In this document: positions 33,940 through 42,925 of the stretch, piece after piece
How positions within the stretch are numbered: the first letter of the stretch is position 1
Layout: each line of letters opens with the position of its first letter
Assembly: GCF_017094465.1 (NCBI RefSeq)
Contig: NZ_CP064791.1
Span: 2,604,001 to 2,668,000, forward strand
Direction: 5' to 3'
Length of the DNA stretch: 64,000 bases
Origin: Halapricum desulfuricans
GTDB taxonomy: Archaea; Halobacteriota; Halobacteria; Halobacteriales; Haloarculaceae
Program-made: the position numbers and the translations under genes
The notes under the pieces: model-generated
Seen by the model: only the letters and a program-made list of their open reading frames with translations
Databases searched by the model: none
What the model was told of the DNA's origin: nothing

Positions 33940-34761
33940 TCACTCGGCCGGTTTCTCGGCCTCGATCCGCGCCGAGAGCAGCGATCCGCCGAGATCGTAC
34001 TCGTCGTGCCACTCGTCGATGACCTCGCGACTGTCGGGATCGAGTTCGACGCTGATATCGACGAATCCAGCTGCTTCGAGCAGGGTCGTGATCGTCTCCG
34101 GTGACTCGGCACCGCTGATACAGCCCGCCAGCGATCCGGGGTCGCCCCGGACACCGTCGGGGAGCGAGTCGATCCGGACCGGATCGGTGATCGCCAGCCG
34201 GCCGCCCGGTCGGAGGACGCGGTAGGCTTCCTCGAACACCCGATCTTTCGCCGGTGAGAGGTTGACCACACAGTTAGATATGATCACGTCGACGGTCGTA
34301 TCAGCGACCGGAAGGTGTTCGATTTCGCCCAGGCGAAACGAGACGTTTCCGGCATCGTTCTCTCCGGCGTTCGCGCGGGCTTTCTCGATCATCTCCGGCG
34401 TCATATCGACGCCGATGACTCGGCCCTCGGGCCCAACTTCCCGGGCGGCCAGAAAGCAGTCGAAGCCGCCCCCGGAGCCCAGATCGAGGACCGTCTCGCC
34501 CGGTTCGAGGTCGGCGATCGCCGTCGGGTTGCCACAGCCCAGTCCGAGGTTGGCCTCGCCCTCGACGGTCTCGAGCGACTCGTCGTCGTAGCCGATCTCA
34601 CGGGCGATTCTGTCGGCGTCGCCGTCTGTACCACTGGCATCGGAGCCGCTGTCGCCGCCCCCACAGCAGGACGTCTCGGCTCCGCCACAGCAGCCGTCGC
34701 TCGCAGCGTCGGCGTAGCGGTCCCGAACCAGCCGTCGAACCGCACGTTCGTCGTTCGTCAT
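33940..34761 (-). CDS. arsM: Arsenite S-adenosylmethionine methyltransferase ArsM
   Basis: The 273-residue enzyme methylates arsenite to volatile or less retained forms. SAM site VLDLGSGGGFDCFLAA and VIGVDMTPEMI are clear, and conserved cysteines occur in LGLGCGNPTA, ISNCVVNLSP and AGCISGAESP, matching the three As-binding Cys of ArsM. The N-terminal CCGG/CCGGG clusters (about 24-35) are also typical of ArsM. It overlaps the upstream ArsR gene by 4 bases (ATGA). Confidence 0.93.
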   Translation of the reverse strand: MTNDERAVRRLVRDRYADAASDGCCGGAETSCCGGGDSGSDASGTDGDADRIAREIGYDDESLETVEGEANLGLGCGNPTAIADLEPGETVLDLGSGGGFDCFLAAREVGPEGRVIGVDMTPEMIEKARANAGENDAGNVSFRLGEIEHLPVADTTVDVIISNCVVNLSPAKDRVFEEAYRVLRPGGRLAITDPVRIDSLPDGVRGDPGSLAGCISGAESPETITTLLEAAGFVDISVELDPDSREVIDEWHDEYDLGGSLLSARIEAEKPAE

Positions 34762-35108
34762 CGGCGATCCCCCCGAATCGCGTCCAGCGTCGAGAGCAAC
34801 TGTTCGGCCTCGTCGGTCAACCCGTAGTATCGCCAGTTGCCGTCCTTCCGCCGTGTCACCAGCCCCGCGGTGTACAGCCGTGAGAGCGCCTGGCTCACGG
34901 CACTCTGGCTGACACCGACGGCCGCTTCGAGGTCACAGACACAGGCCTCGCGGTCCGCACCGTCGATCCGCCGGAGCAACTCGTATCGCGTGTCGTTGCC
35001 CATCGCCGACAGCAACTCGACGTCCGCCGCCAGCGCCTCGGTGTCGACCGCCCCAACCGGCTCACAGCAGGCCGCTTCCTCGGTCGCCACGTCTACGTCA
35101 CCACTCAT
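34758..35108 (-). CDS. arsR: ArsR-family arsenic-responsive repressor
   Basis: The 116-residue winged-helix protein has an N-terminal ACCEPVG Cys pair, the helix ACVCDLEAAVGVSQSAVSQA with a CVC metalloid site, and wing KDGNWRYYGLT. It heads an operon with arsM and very likely controls it through the direct repeats at 35117-35142 next to its start. Confidence 0.92.
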   Translation of the reverse strand: MSGDVDVATEEAACCEPVGAVDTEALAADVELLSAMGNDTRYELLRRIDGADREACVCDLEAAVGVSQSAVSQALSRLYTAGLVTRRKDGNWRYYGLTDEAEQLLSTLDAIRGDRR

Positions 35109-35116
35109 ATTAACTA

Positions 35117-35142
35117 TCTCTTATATTGGTGTTCTCTAATAT
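35117..35142 (-). promoter_or_regulatory. Direct-repeat operator in the arsR-arsM promoter
   Basis: On the minus strand ATATTAGAGA and ATATAAGAGA stand 6 bases apart (16-base period), 9-34 bases upstream of the arsR ATG. They overlap the AT-rich TATA region, so a bound ArsR would block TBP/TFB. Confidence 0.55.
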
Positions 35143-35209
35143 AGATGTTTTGATCGTCGCTCGCTCGTCAGAGGACGGCCGCATCTCATCCAGAGGACAA
35201 CGGGGGCGA

Positions 35210-35815
35210 TCAGCCGGCGTCCCGGCCGAGGACAGCCCGGACGCCGAGGACAGAGAGACAGCCGAGCACCGCCAGTATCGACAGATGGCCGACCGAGAGC
35301 ATCCCGCCCTGAGCGAAGACGTTCTCACCCGCTACAGCACCCAGGTACGTCGAGAGGACGGAGGCGCCGAACGCGCCGAGCGCAATCAGGCCGACCGTCG
35401 CGACGATCGCCAGACCACCAGTGATAAGCGAGAGTCCGATCGCGATCTGTTCGACGGTGACGATCGTCCGGGCAGTGGCCTCGCTGAGGGGTTCGGTGCG
35501 GATCCGATACCAGTATGTGCCAGTGAGCGTCAACGCCGATCCGATCTCGCTGGCCCAACCGACGACGCCCAGAAACAGGACCTGAGGCGTCGCGAAAAAC
35601 GGGTCGAGCGTCCCGACGTGTTCGGCGACCGCGTCCGGATAGACAGCATATAGCGGTAGAATCGTCGCCAACAGTCCGAGCAACGCGGCCTGATAGGTCA
35701 GGACCCGACCGACGGGGACAGTGATAATGCCCTCAGTATAGCGGAGACGCTCGTAGACCGACTCCGAGAGGATCGCGTCGGTGATCGGATCCGCTCCTCT
35801 CGGATCGTCCGACAT
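35210..35815 (-). CDS. DoxX-like multi-pass membrane protein
   Basis: The 201-residue protein has four or five membrane helices, with a loop region DPFFATPQVLFLGVVGWASE and AQGGMLSVGHLSILAVLGCL. The overall plan resembles the DoxX/DoxD family of quinone-linked or oxidative-stress membrane proteins, but the match is weak. The ATG at 35815 (MSDDPRGADPI) is chosen; one at 35830 is possible. No partner is evident. Confidence 0.6.
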   Translation of the reverse strand: MSDDPRGADPITDAILSESVYERLRYTEGIITVPVGRVLTYQAALLGLLATILPLYAVYPDAVAEHVGTLDPFFATPQVLFLGVVGWASEIGSALTLTGTYWYRIRTEPLSEATARTIVTVEQIAIGLSLITGGLAIVATVGLIALGAFGASVLSTYLGAVAGENVFAQGGMLSVGHLSILAVLGCLSVLGVRAVLGRDAG

Positions 35816-35912
35816 CGGGCCACCGGGCATGTTACGTGGTAACGTTACTAGTAAACTGTACAGAATAACCGTTTCGGCCGATATTTGCAGCAGGAAAGGT
35901 CATGACGACAGG

Positions 35913-36296
35913 TCACACAGACACCGCCGCACCGTAGATCACACTGACGAGAAACACGGTGGCGGCGAGGGCCTTCCCGGTGATGAGCGCCGCCTGCCGG
36001 ATGTCCTGTGAGTGGGCGTCGCTGTCCTCGACGGCCCCCTCGGCGTCGTCGAAGCCGTAGTGGCCGGCCACCGCGTAGCCGGCACAGAACTGGCGTCGCG
36101 CCTGGAGGAGACCGAGAACCCCGCCGTACAGAAAGATGAAACTCCCCAGGATGTACGTCTCGGGGTAGCCAGCAATCAGGACAGCCACGATGTAGACGAA
36201 CGCGAGCGCGAAACTGGCATAGCCCAGGAGGCGACGCCGTCGCTGCTCGGCACTGCCGATGTTGCACGCACCGGGTTGGTATTCGGAATTAGCCAT
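35913..36296 (-). CDS. Small three-helix membrane protein, unknown
   Basis: The 127-residue protein has two membrane helices in its first half (LLGYASFALAFVYIVAVLIA, and ILGSFIFLYGGVLGLLQA), a soluble acidic loop with FCAGYAVAGHYGFDDAEGAVE, and a third helix at the end. Two Cys (CNIG and FCAG) are present. No family is recognised. Codon use and acidic loop look genuine. Confidence 0.65.
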   Translation of the reverse strand: MANSEYQPGACNIGSAEQRRRRLLGYASFALAFVYIVAVLIAGYPETYILGSFIFLYGGVLGLLQARRQFCAGYAVAGHYGFDDAEGAVEDSDAHSQDIRQAALITGKALAATVFLVSVIYGAAVSV

Positions 36297-36326
36297 ACCA
36301 GGGATACGAGCGGCGTCAGCAAAAGT

Positions 36327-36848
36327 CTAGGACTGCTGGGTCGCCAGCGCGTGCTGGAGTGCGCCGCCGAAAGCACCAGCAAGAGCGGGCAACAGGAGGT
36401 TGCCGAACAGGAGCGCGACGTAGCGCAGCGGGATGGGAGTGTCCGACGCCGGCGTCGACGGAAGCAGATAGACAGTCAGCGCCGCGAGCGTCGCCAGACA
36501 GACGCCGACACCGACGGCCGCGCCCGCTTTCGTCGCCGCCCAGCCGTTGCCGAGTTGCTCGGCCCGAACCGGGACGATTGCACCGCCGGCGACGGCGACG
36601 AGCAGGCCGACCAGCCCCGGGAGTGCCAGCGACGGCGGGTACGACCCGCCGAACAGCAACAGCAGCGCGAAGACGCTACCGAAGACGTAGAGCATACCGG
36701 CAGCGCCGGGAGCCGAAAAGACGTCGAGAAGCTGTGGCGGCCGCACGATGGCGACGAAGACCAGCGAGAAGAGATACCCGGCGACCCAGACCCCGATCCC
36801 GACGGCGACGCCGGTCAAAAACGGGGACCGCTTGCGACGGTAGGACAT
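36327..36848 (-). CDS. Five-helix membrane protein, unknown
   Basis: The 173-residue protein begins MSYRRKRSPFLTGVAVGIGV and has about five hydrophobic helices separated by short loops. It follows the positive-inside rule at the N-terminus. No motif points to a function. The longer in-frame extension to 37511 is antisense to the next gene and low-complexity, so it is rejected. Confidence 0.65.
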   Translation of the reverse strand: MSYRRKRSPFLTGVAVGIGVWVAGYLFSLVFVAIVRPPQLLDVFSAPGAAGMLYVFGSVFALLLLFGGSYPPSLALPGLVGLLVAVAGGAIVPVRAEQLGNGWAATKAGAAVGVGVCLATLAALTVYLLPSTPASDTPIPLRYVALLFGNLLLPALAGAFGGALQHALATQQS

Positions 36849-36945
36849 GTCGGTGTCACGAGTTGGCGGGGACAAATAGCTACCGGCAGGAACCGTGGTG
36901 TCAGTCGAACGTAGGTATATGACGCTGGCGGGCGATGCTGCGGGT

Positions 36946-37428
36946 ATGGACCGCGAGGACCTCACGGACCGGATACCGACCGATCGAATACCGCTTGGCC
37001 GAGTGCCGGGACTCGGCGGCGAGTCCGAGCCCGAACCGACAGACACGTTCGACGGGTCGACAGGGGCGTCGGACGCGACGGGGAGCGAACAAAAGCGAGG
37101 CGACGCGGAAACAGAAGCGGTCGGTGACGGCGAAGATGAGCTCACAGACGAAGAGGGGCCGTCCCGGCGCGAACGGGCCAGGAAAGCGCTGCTCGGCGTC
37201 TCGATCGGTGGCGCCGTGCTGGCGGTGCTGGCCGCCGTCTTGCGTCGACTGCTCGGTGAGGACGAATCGGAAGGGGCAAGCGAAGAAGACGAGGGGGCCG
37301 TCCGCATCGAGCTGGAGGACGAAGGGGCCGAACCGGCACCCGACGCCGAGGCGGTCGCGGCAGTGATCGGGCTGGCCTTCCAGCTGCTGGTGCGTCGGCT
37401 GGTCGGCGAGGACGATCCGGACGCGTAG
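36946..37428 (+). CDS. Acidic protein with one membrane helix, unknown
   Basis: The 160-residue protein has a disordered acidic N-terminal half, one clear hydrophobic helix (ALLGVSIGGAVLAVLAAVL), an acidic linker, and a weaker second helix near the end. The start MDREDLTDRIPTDRIP at 36946 lies about 28 bases after a TATA-like GTAGGTATATGA. An earlier ATG at 36895 is possible. No family is recognised. Confidence 0.6.
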   Translation: MDREDLTDRIPTDRIPLGRVPGLGGESEPEPTDTFDGSTGASDATGSEQKRGDAETEAVGDGEDELTDEEGPSRRERARKALLGVSIGGAVLAVLAAVLRRLLGEDESEGASEEDEGAVRIELEDEGAEPAPDAEAVAAVIGLAFQLLVRRLVGEDDPDA

Positions 37429-37509
37429 ACAGCGATCGGCGCCACAGACTCACAGACAGCAACTCCCAGGTTCGACAGTCTAAAGCGACTAGCCCCGGAT
37501 CCAACAGGC

Positions 37510-39945
37510 ATGGACTATCACGAGGCGGCGAACTTCTGTCTGGAACTCCGCCGGTTCCCGCCCGGACGCGAGACCGACGCTACCGAGGCGTTGCTGTCGG
37601 AGCTGGGCGACCCCCACGAGGCGGTGCGGGCGATCCAGATCGCCGGATCGAACGGCAAGGGCTCGACGGCCAGAATGCTCGAATCCACGCTTCGGGAGGC
37701 GGGGCTATCGGTGGGATTGTACACCTCGCCGCATCTGGACGACGTCCGGGAGCGGATCACGGTCGACGGTCGCAAGCTCCCGAAAGCGGCGCTGATCGAG
37801 TTCGCCGAGCGGATCCAGCCGTACGTGACCGAGCGGGCAGCCGAAGGGGAGGCGCCGACGTTCTTCGAGACGATGACCGTGCTGGCGCTGTGGCAGTTCG
37901 CCCGCGCCGGCGTCGACGTCGCGGTACTTGAGGTCGGGATCGGCGGCCGTTACGACGCCACGAGCGTGGTCGATCCGGTCGCCAGCGCCGTCACCAGCGT
38001 CAGCCTCGAACACACGGATCTGCTGGGTGAGACCGTCGAGGAGATTGCCCGGGACAAGGCCCACGTCGCACCTGCGGACGCGCCGATTGTCACCGGTGCG
38101 ACCGGCTCCGCACGCGAAGCGATCCGCGAGGTCGCCGGCGAGGTCGTGACCGTCGACGAGGACGACGCCGACACGACGGTTTCCTACGGCGGTGTGAGAG
38201 ACACGGACGGGCAGGTCGAACTCGACGGCGAGGGGTTTCACGTCGAGACGCGGCTGCCGCTGCCGGGCGCTCACCAGGCCCGCAACGCGGGCGTCGCCGC
38301 GACGCTGGCCCGACAGGTCGCCGACGTCGACGAGGAGACGCTGGGGAGGGGGCTGCGAAACGCCCACTGGCCCGGCCGGTTCGAAGTGATGGACCGGGAG
38401 CCGCTGACCGTCCTCGACGGGGCGCACAACCCCGGCGGCTGCGAGCGGGTCGCCGAGACTCTCGAGGAGTTCGAGTACGACGACCTCCATCTGGTCGTCG
38501 GCGCGATGGTCGAGAAGGACCACGAGGGTATCGCCGCCGCCCTGCCCGATCCGGCGCACGTCGTGGCCTGTCAAGCCGACGTCGACCGGGCCGAAGACGA
38601 GACAGTCGTGGCCGCCGCCTTCGGGAGTGCGTACCCCGACGCGACGGTCGAGACGCGCTCTGACGTGGCGGGCGCCCTGGAGGAGGCACTCGACGCCGCC
38701 GATCCGGACGACGCCGTCCTCGTGTCCGGATCGCTGTACACCGTTCGGGAAGCCCGCACACGCTGGACGCGGGCGGTCATCCCCAAGCGGATCGAGGAGC
38801 TAGACGACGCACGCGAGACCCTGTCGGGGGCGCACGTCACCGACGCGGGCGTCTGGCGGATGCGCGGGAAGGGCGTCCACCGCGTCCTCAAGACGCGCGT
38901 CCAGCCCCGCCAGGCCCAGTACCTCAAAGAGGAGTTGCTCTCGCTCGGCGGGGAGTGTGCGGTCTCGGGGCTGAACAACCAGGACGAGGAGCCCCTGGAC
39001 GTCGTGCTGATGGCGACGATGGCGCAGTTCAAGCGGCTGGTCGGGAAACTCGAGGGGCAGCCCTACGGCCTCTCGCCGCTCGCGGATCGGCTGCGTGAGC
39101 ACCTCGAAATCGGCGTCGAACCCGACCGGCGGGGTTACCCCTGGGAGGACGGCACCGCGATCATGGGGATCCTCAACGTCACGCCGGACTCGTTCCACGA
39201 CGGCGGCGAGTACGACGCCGTCGAGGACGCCGTCGCCAGGGCCGAGGAGATGGTCGAAAACGGGGTCGACATCGTCGACATCGGAGGGGAGTCGACCCGA
39301 CCCGGCGCGGATCCGGTCCCGGCCGAAGAAGAGATCGAGCGCGTCGTGCCGGTGATCGAGCGCGTCACCGAGCTGGACGTCGCGATCTCGATCGACACGC
39401 GCAAGGCGCCGGTCGCCGAGGCCGCACTGGCAGCGGGCGCGGACATCCTCAACGACGTGTCGGGACTCGAAGATCCCGAGATGCGTCATCTCGCGGCCGA
39501 CTACGACGTGCCGGTCGTGGTGATGCACAGCATCGACACGCCGGTCGATCCCGATCGAGAGGTCCACTACGACGACGTCGTCGAGGACGCCATCGACCAG
39601 TTGAAAGAGCGGGTCCTGCTGGCCGAGAAGGCCGGGCTGGACCGGTCACAGATCCTCGTCGACCCCGGGATCGGGTTCGGGAAGACGCCCGCCGAGGACT
39701 TCGAGTTGCTCGGCCGGCTCGAGGAGTTCCGGGCGCTGGGCTGTCCGGTGCTAGTCGGCCACTCACACAAGTCGCTGTTCGGTCATATCGGGCGTGACAG
39801 CGACGAGCGATTAGCTCCGACTGTCGCCGGGACGGCGCTGGCGGCCGAACACGGCGCCGACGTGGTCCGCGTGCACGACGTCGCGGAGAACGTCGCCGCC
39901 CGGGACGTCGTGGCTGCCGCCGAGGATCCGGACGCCGCCGAATGA
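37510..39945 (+). CDS. folCP: Fused folylpolyglutamate synthase / dihydropteroate synthase (FolC-FolP)
   Basis: The 811-residue protein is a FolC-FolP fusion. The N-terminal half (1-410) is a Mur-ligase-type folylpoly-gamma-glutamate synthase: AGSNGKGSTARMLESTLREA (P-loop), TSPHLDDVRERI, SLEHTDLLG, LDGAHNPGGCERV. The C-terminal half (about 540-810) is dihydropteroate synthase: IMGILNVTPDSFHDGGEY, DIGGESTRPGADPV, DPGIGFGKTPAEDF, GHSHKSLFG. A linker of about 120 residues lies between. The enzyme makes and glutamates folate precursors. This fusion is known from haloarchaea. Confidence 0.95.
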   Translation: MDYHEAANFCLELRRFPPGRETDATEALLSELGDPHEAVRAIQIAGSNGKGSTARMLESTLREAGLSVGLYTSPHLDDVRERITVDGRKLPKAALIEFAERIQPYVTERAAEGEAPTFFETMTVLALWQFARAGVDVAVLEVGIGGRYDATSVVDPVASAVTSVSLEHTDLLGETVEEIARDKAHVAPADAPIVTGATGSAREAIREVAGEVVTVDEDDADTTVSYGGVRDTDGQVELDGEGFHVETRLPLPGAHQARNAGVAATLARQVADVDEETLGRGLRNAHWPGRFEVMDREPLTVLDGAHNPGGCERVAETLEEFEYDDLHLVVGAMVEKDHEGIAAALPDPAHVVACQADVDRAEDETVVAAAFGSAYPDATVETRSDVAGALEEALDAADPDDAVLVSGSLYTVREARTRWTRAVIPKRIEELDDARETLSGAHVTDAGVWRMRGKGVHRVLKTRVQPRQAQYLKEELLSLGGECAVSGLNNQDEEPLDVVLMATMAQFKRLVGKLEGQPYGLSPLADRLREHLEIGVEPDRRGYPWEDGTAIMGILNVTPDSFHDGGEYDAVEDAVARAEEMVENGVDIVDIGGESTRPGADPVPAEEEIERVVPVIERVTELDVAISIDTRKAPVAEAALAAGADILNDVSGLEDPEMRHLAADYDVPVVVMHSIDTPVDPDREVHYDDVVEDAIDQLKERVLLAEKAGLDRSQILVDPGIGFGKTPAEDFELLGRLEEFRALGCPVLVGHSHKSLFGHIGRDSDERLAPTVAGTALAAEHGADVVRVHDVAENVAARDVVAAAEDPDAAE

Positions 39946-40084
39946 AAAGAGCGGCGAGCCGACTCGACGACGAGACCGAGTTTGTAGTGCAGTGATAATA
40001 CACAACCACCAACACAAAATTGGTTCGGTAATTCACCCACAGCAATAAGTCTCCGTTGACGTGTTCGTGAGAGGTTCTCTTCGA

Positions 40085-40100
40085 CCCCAAATATTTGGGG
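40085..40100. promoter_or_regulatory. Perfect 16-bp palindrome upstream of cooS
   Basis: CCCCAAATATTTGGGG is its own complement and lies 37 bases before the cooS ATG. Its AAATATTT core could itself serve as a TATA box with a start about 18 bases before the ATG; a second TATA-like CAATATAATAC follows at 40115-40125. A dimeric regulator sitting here would control cooSC. Confidence 0.65.
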
Positions 40101-40136
40101 CACACCATCATAGTCAATATAATACAATACCGGCCT

Positions 40137-42098
40137 ATGGGAGATCCCCCAGAACCCGTCATCGATCTCGGTGATGCGGGCGATCCGGACAGAACGGTCG
40201 AGGCACAGCGCGAGATCGACTACGAGATGCCGGCCGACAGGCTCGACGAACAACAGCCCCAGTGTCCGTTCGGCCAGGCCGGGAGCTGCTGTGACATCTG
40301 TTATATGGGGCCGTGTCGGGTAAGCGACGACGACCAGTACGGGGACGACCGCGGGGTCTGCGGGGCGACGCCCGGAACGGTCGTCTCGCGCAACCTCTAT
40401 CGCGAGATCGGCGCCGGCGTGTCCTCTCATTCCCACCACGCCCGCGAATCGGTGGAGTTGCTCGCGGAGATCGCCGAGGAGGAGGCCGGGGACTTCGAGA
40501 TCAAAGACGAGCAGAAGCTTCGATCGATCGCCGAAGACATCGGACTCGAGGCCGACGGGGACGTCAACGAGGTCGCGAAAGCCGTCGCCGACGCGGCGAT
40601 GGACGACTTCGGCCCCGGCGGGGAGACGCTCAACTGGCTCGAACGGATGCCGGACAGCCAGCGCGAGGTGCTCGACGAGCAAGGGCTGCTCCCGCTGAGC
40701 AGCGTCGATCAGCAGGCCGCCCGGGCGCTCGCACAGACCCACAAGGGCAACGACTCGGACACGGGGCACATCCTGAAGAGCGCACTCGAAGCCGGGGTGG
40801 CCGACGGCTACGCCGGGTTGACGATGGCAACCGACCTCCAGGACGTCATCTTCGGGACGCCGTCGCCGACCGACGCGACGGCACACCTCGGCGTGCTCGA
40901 GGAGGACCAGGTCAACCTCGCGGTCCACGGCCACTCCCCACAGCTCAGCGAGATGGTCGTGAAAGCCGCCGAGGAACTGGAAGACGAGGCCCGCGAGGTC
41001 GGCGCGGACGGGATCAACCTCGTCGGGATCTGCTGTACCGGGAACGAACTGGCCGAACGCCACGGCATCCCGATGGCGGCACACAGCCTCCAGTCGGAGC
41101 TAGCGGTCACGACCGGGGCGCTCGACGCGATGGTCGTGGACATCCAGTGCATCTGGCCGGGCATCTCCGACCTCATCGAGTGCCACCACACGCGGCTCAT
41201 CACCACCGTCGACTACGTCCGCATGGAGGAGGCGACGCACATCCCGTTCGACGAGGAGACGGCGATGGAAGACGCCAAGAAGCTGGTTCGGGAAGCGATC
41301 GAGGGCTATCAGGACCGCAAGCGCCGCCAGAAGTACGAGGTGAACATCCCCGACCGCACCCAGGAGGCGATGGTCGGGTTCTCCGACAGCGCGATCCTCG
41401 GCGTGCTCGAATCGATCGACCCCGAGAACCCCGCCCAGCCGATCGTCGACGCGATCCAGGCGGGCCAGTTGCGCGGGATCGTCGGGATCGTCGGCTGTCC
41501 CAACCCCAAGATGCGGGAGGCCAACATGACCGAGAAGCTCATCGAGAACTTGCTCGCCGCGGACGTGTTGCCGGTCGTGACGGGGTGTATCGGCCACATC
41601 ATGGCCCAGGGCGGCTACCTGGACCCCGACAGGGTCGACGAACTCGCCGGCGACGGGCTCCAGGAACTGCTGTACACGCTCGGTGACGCGGCCGGGCTCG
41701 ACGGGCCGCTCCCTCCTGTGTTGCACATGGGTTCCTGCGTGGACAACTCTCGGATCGGCAACGTCATCCGCGCGATCTCGGAGGGGAGCGGGATCCCGGT
41801 CCAGGACCTGCCGGTCGCCGCGAGCGCGCCCGAGCTGATCGCCGAAAAGGCAGTCAGCATCGGTACCTGGGCGCTCGCGCTCGGACTGCCGCTGCACACC
41901 GCGCCCGCTCTCCGGATCGAAGCCAGCGAGGTCGTCACCGAGACGCTCACCGAAGACCTCAAGGACATCACGGGCGGGTACCTGATCCAGGACGGAACGC
42001 CGGACGGAGCAGCGGAGCAACTCATCGACGCGCTCGACGAGCGGCGAGCGCCGCTAGTCGATGCAGACATCGAGGCGGAGGCTGGCACGGCGGACTAA
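40137..42098 (+). CDS. cooS: Anaerobic Ni-Fe-S carbon monoxide dehydrogenase, catalytic subunit CooS
   Basis: The 653-residue protein interconverts CO and CO2. Its N-terminal cysteines (CPFGQAGSCCDICYMGPCRV) bind the D- and B-clusters. The C-cluster region shows HSHHARES, GICCTGNELAER, VVDIQCIWPG, IVGCPNPKMREA, VVTGCIGHIM and LHMGSCVDNSR, so all expected Cys and His ligands are present. Length is normal. No ferredoxin (CooF), hydrogenase or acetyl-CoA synthase gene is adjacent, so the electron acceptor is unknown. This is the oxygen-sensitive type, not the Mo-dependent CoxL. The ATG at 40137 is the first suitable start; M30 (40224) would remove only an acidic leader. Confidence 0.92.
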   Translation: MGDPPEPVIDLGDAGDPDRTVEAQREIDYEMPADRLDEQQPQCPFGQAGSCCDICYMGPCRVSDDDQYGDDRGVCGATPGTVVSRNLYREIGAGVSSHSHHARESVELLAEIAEEEAGDFEIKDEQKLRSIAEDIGLEADGDVNEVAKAVADAAMDDFGPGGETLNWLERMPDSQREVLDEQGLLPLSSVDQQAARALAQTHKGNDSDTGHILKSALEAGVADGYAGLTMATDLQDVIFGTPSPTDATAHLGVLEEDQVNLAVHGHSPQLSEMVVKAAEELEDEAREVGADGINLVGICCTGNELAERHGIPMAAHSLQSELAVTTGALDAMVVDIQCIWPGISDLIECHHTRLITTVDYVRMEEATHIPFDEETAMEDAKKLVREAIEGYQDRKRRQKYEVNIPDRTQEAMVGFSDSAILGVLESIDPENPAQPIVDAIQAGQLRGIVGIVGCPNPKMREANMTEKLIENLLAADVLPVVTGCIGHIMAQGGYLDPDRVDELAGDGLQELLYTLGDAAGLDGPLPPVLHMGSCVDNSRIGNVIRAISEGSGIPVQDLPVAASAPELIAEKAVSIGTWALALGLPLHTAPALRIEASEVVTETLTEDLKDITGGYLIQDGTPDGAAEQLIDALDERRAPLVDADIEAEAGTAD

Positions 42099-42105
42099 CG
42101 ATACC

Positions 42106-42846
42106 ATGAAAGTCGCAATCACCGGAAAAGGAGGCGTCGGCAAATCGACACTCTCGGCGGCGGTCGCACGGGAGATCGCGGACGAACGGCGGATGATCGC
42201 GATCGACGGCGATCCCGACATGAACCTCGCGAGCGCGCTCGGGATCGACCAGCCCGATCCGATCACACAGGAGACGGACCTCATCGAGGATCGAGCCGGT
42301 TCGTCCGGCGGACTGATCCAGCTCCGCCCGGAGGTCACGGACGTGCTCGAATCAAAGTCCGTCGCGTTCGGCGAGCGCGGCCGGCTCGTCACTATCGGCC
42401 CGCCGGAAGCCGGCGGGACCGGGTGCATGTGCCCGGAGAACAACTTCATCCGCTCGCTCGTCAATCAGGCGCTGGATTACGACGACGTCGTCATGGACAT
42501 GGAAGCCGGGATCGAGCACCTCGGCCGGGGGACCGCCGACGACGTGGACGCGATGATCGTCGTCGTCGAGCCCTCGCAGGCGTCGATCGAGACGGCCCAC
42601 CAGATACAGACGCTGGCGGATGACATCGGCATCGACGCCACCTACGCGTTCCTCAACAAGGTCCGCGACGAGAGCGAGGCCGAGCTGATCGAGGACCAAC
42701 TCGCGCTGCCGATCGTCGAGACGTTCGGCTACGACGACGACATCGCCAGCGCCGGCCTGGAAGGCGTCTCGCCGGTCGAGGCGAGTCCCGCACTGCGGGC
42801 GACGGCCCGAGACGTACTCGATTCGGTCGTCGCCGACATCGAGTGA
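42106..42846 (+). CDS. cooC: CODH nickel-insertion ATPase CooC
   Basis: The 246-residue MinD/CooC ATPase matures CooS by nickel delivery. It has a deviant Walker A GKGGVGKSTLS, switch DGDPDMNLASALG, and the CxC metal motif GTGCMCPENN that binds Ni or Zn between the two subunits, then DMEAGIEHLGRG. It follows cooS by 7 bases, one operon. Its presence implies that CooS is really nickel-loaded in this organism. Confidence 0.93.
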   Translation: MKVAITGKGGVGKSTLSAAVAREIADERRMIAIDGDPDMNLASALGIDQPDPITQETDLIEDRAGSSGGLIQLRPEVTDVLESKSVAFGERGRLVTIGPPEAGGTGCMCPENNFIRSLVNQALDYDDVVMDMEAGIEHLGRGTADDVDAMIVVVEPSQASIETAHQIQTLADDIGIDATYAFLNKVRDESEAELIEDQLALPIVETFGYDDDIASAGLEGVSPVEASPALRATARDVLDSVVADIE

Positions 42847-42925
42847 ACGGGAAACGCGGGCCGGAGAACAGCGCACGGACAACGGCGGCGGGCACCCACC
42901 GCGTTTGCCGCGATCAGGGGGCGAT

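Noticed and set aside
36327-37511. A 394-residue leftward reading with a long Ser/Pro-rich N-terminus
   Set aside because: The N-terminal half is the mirror of the rightward acidic protein gene. Only the part from 36848 has normal membrane-protein composition.
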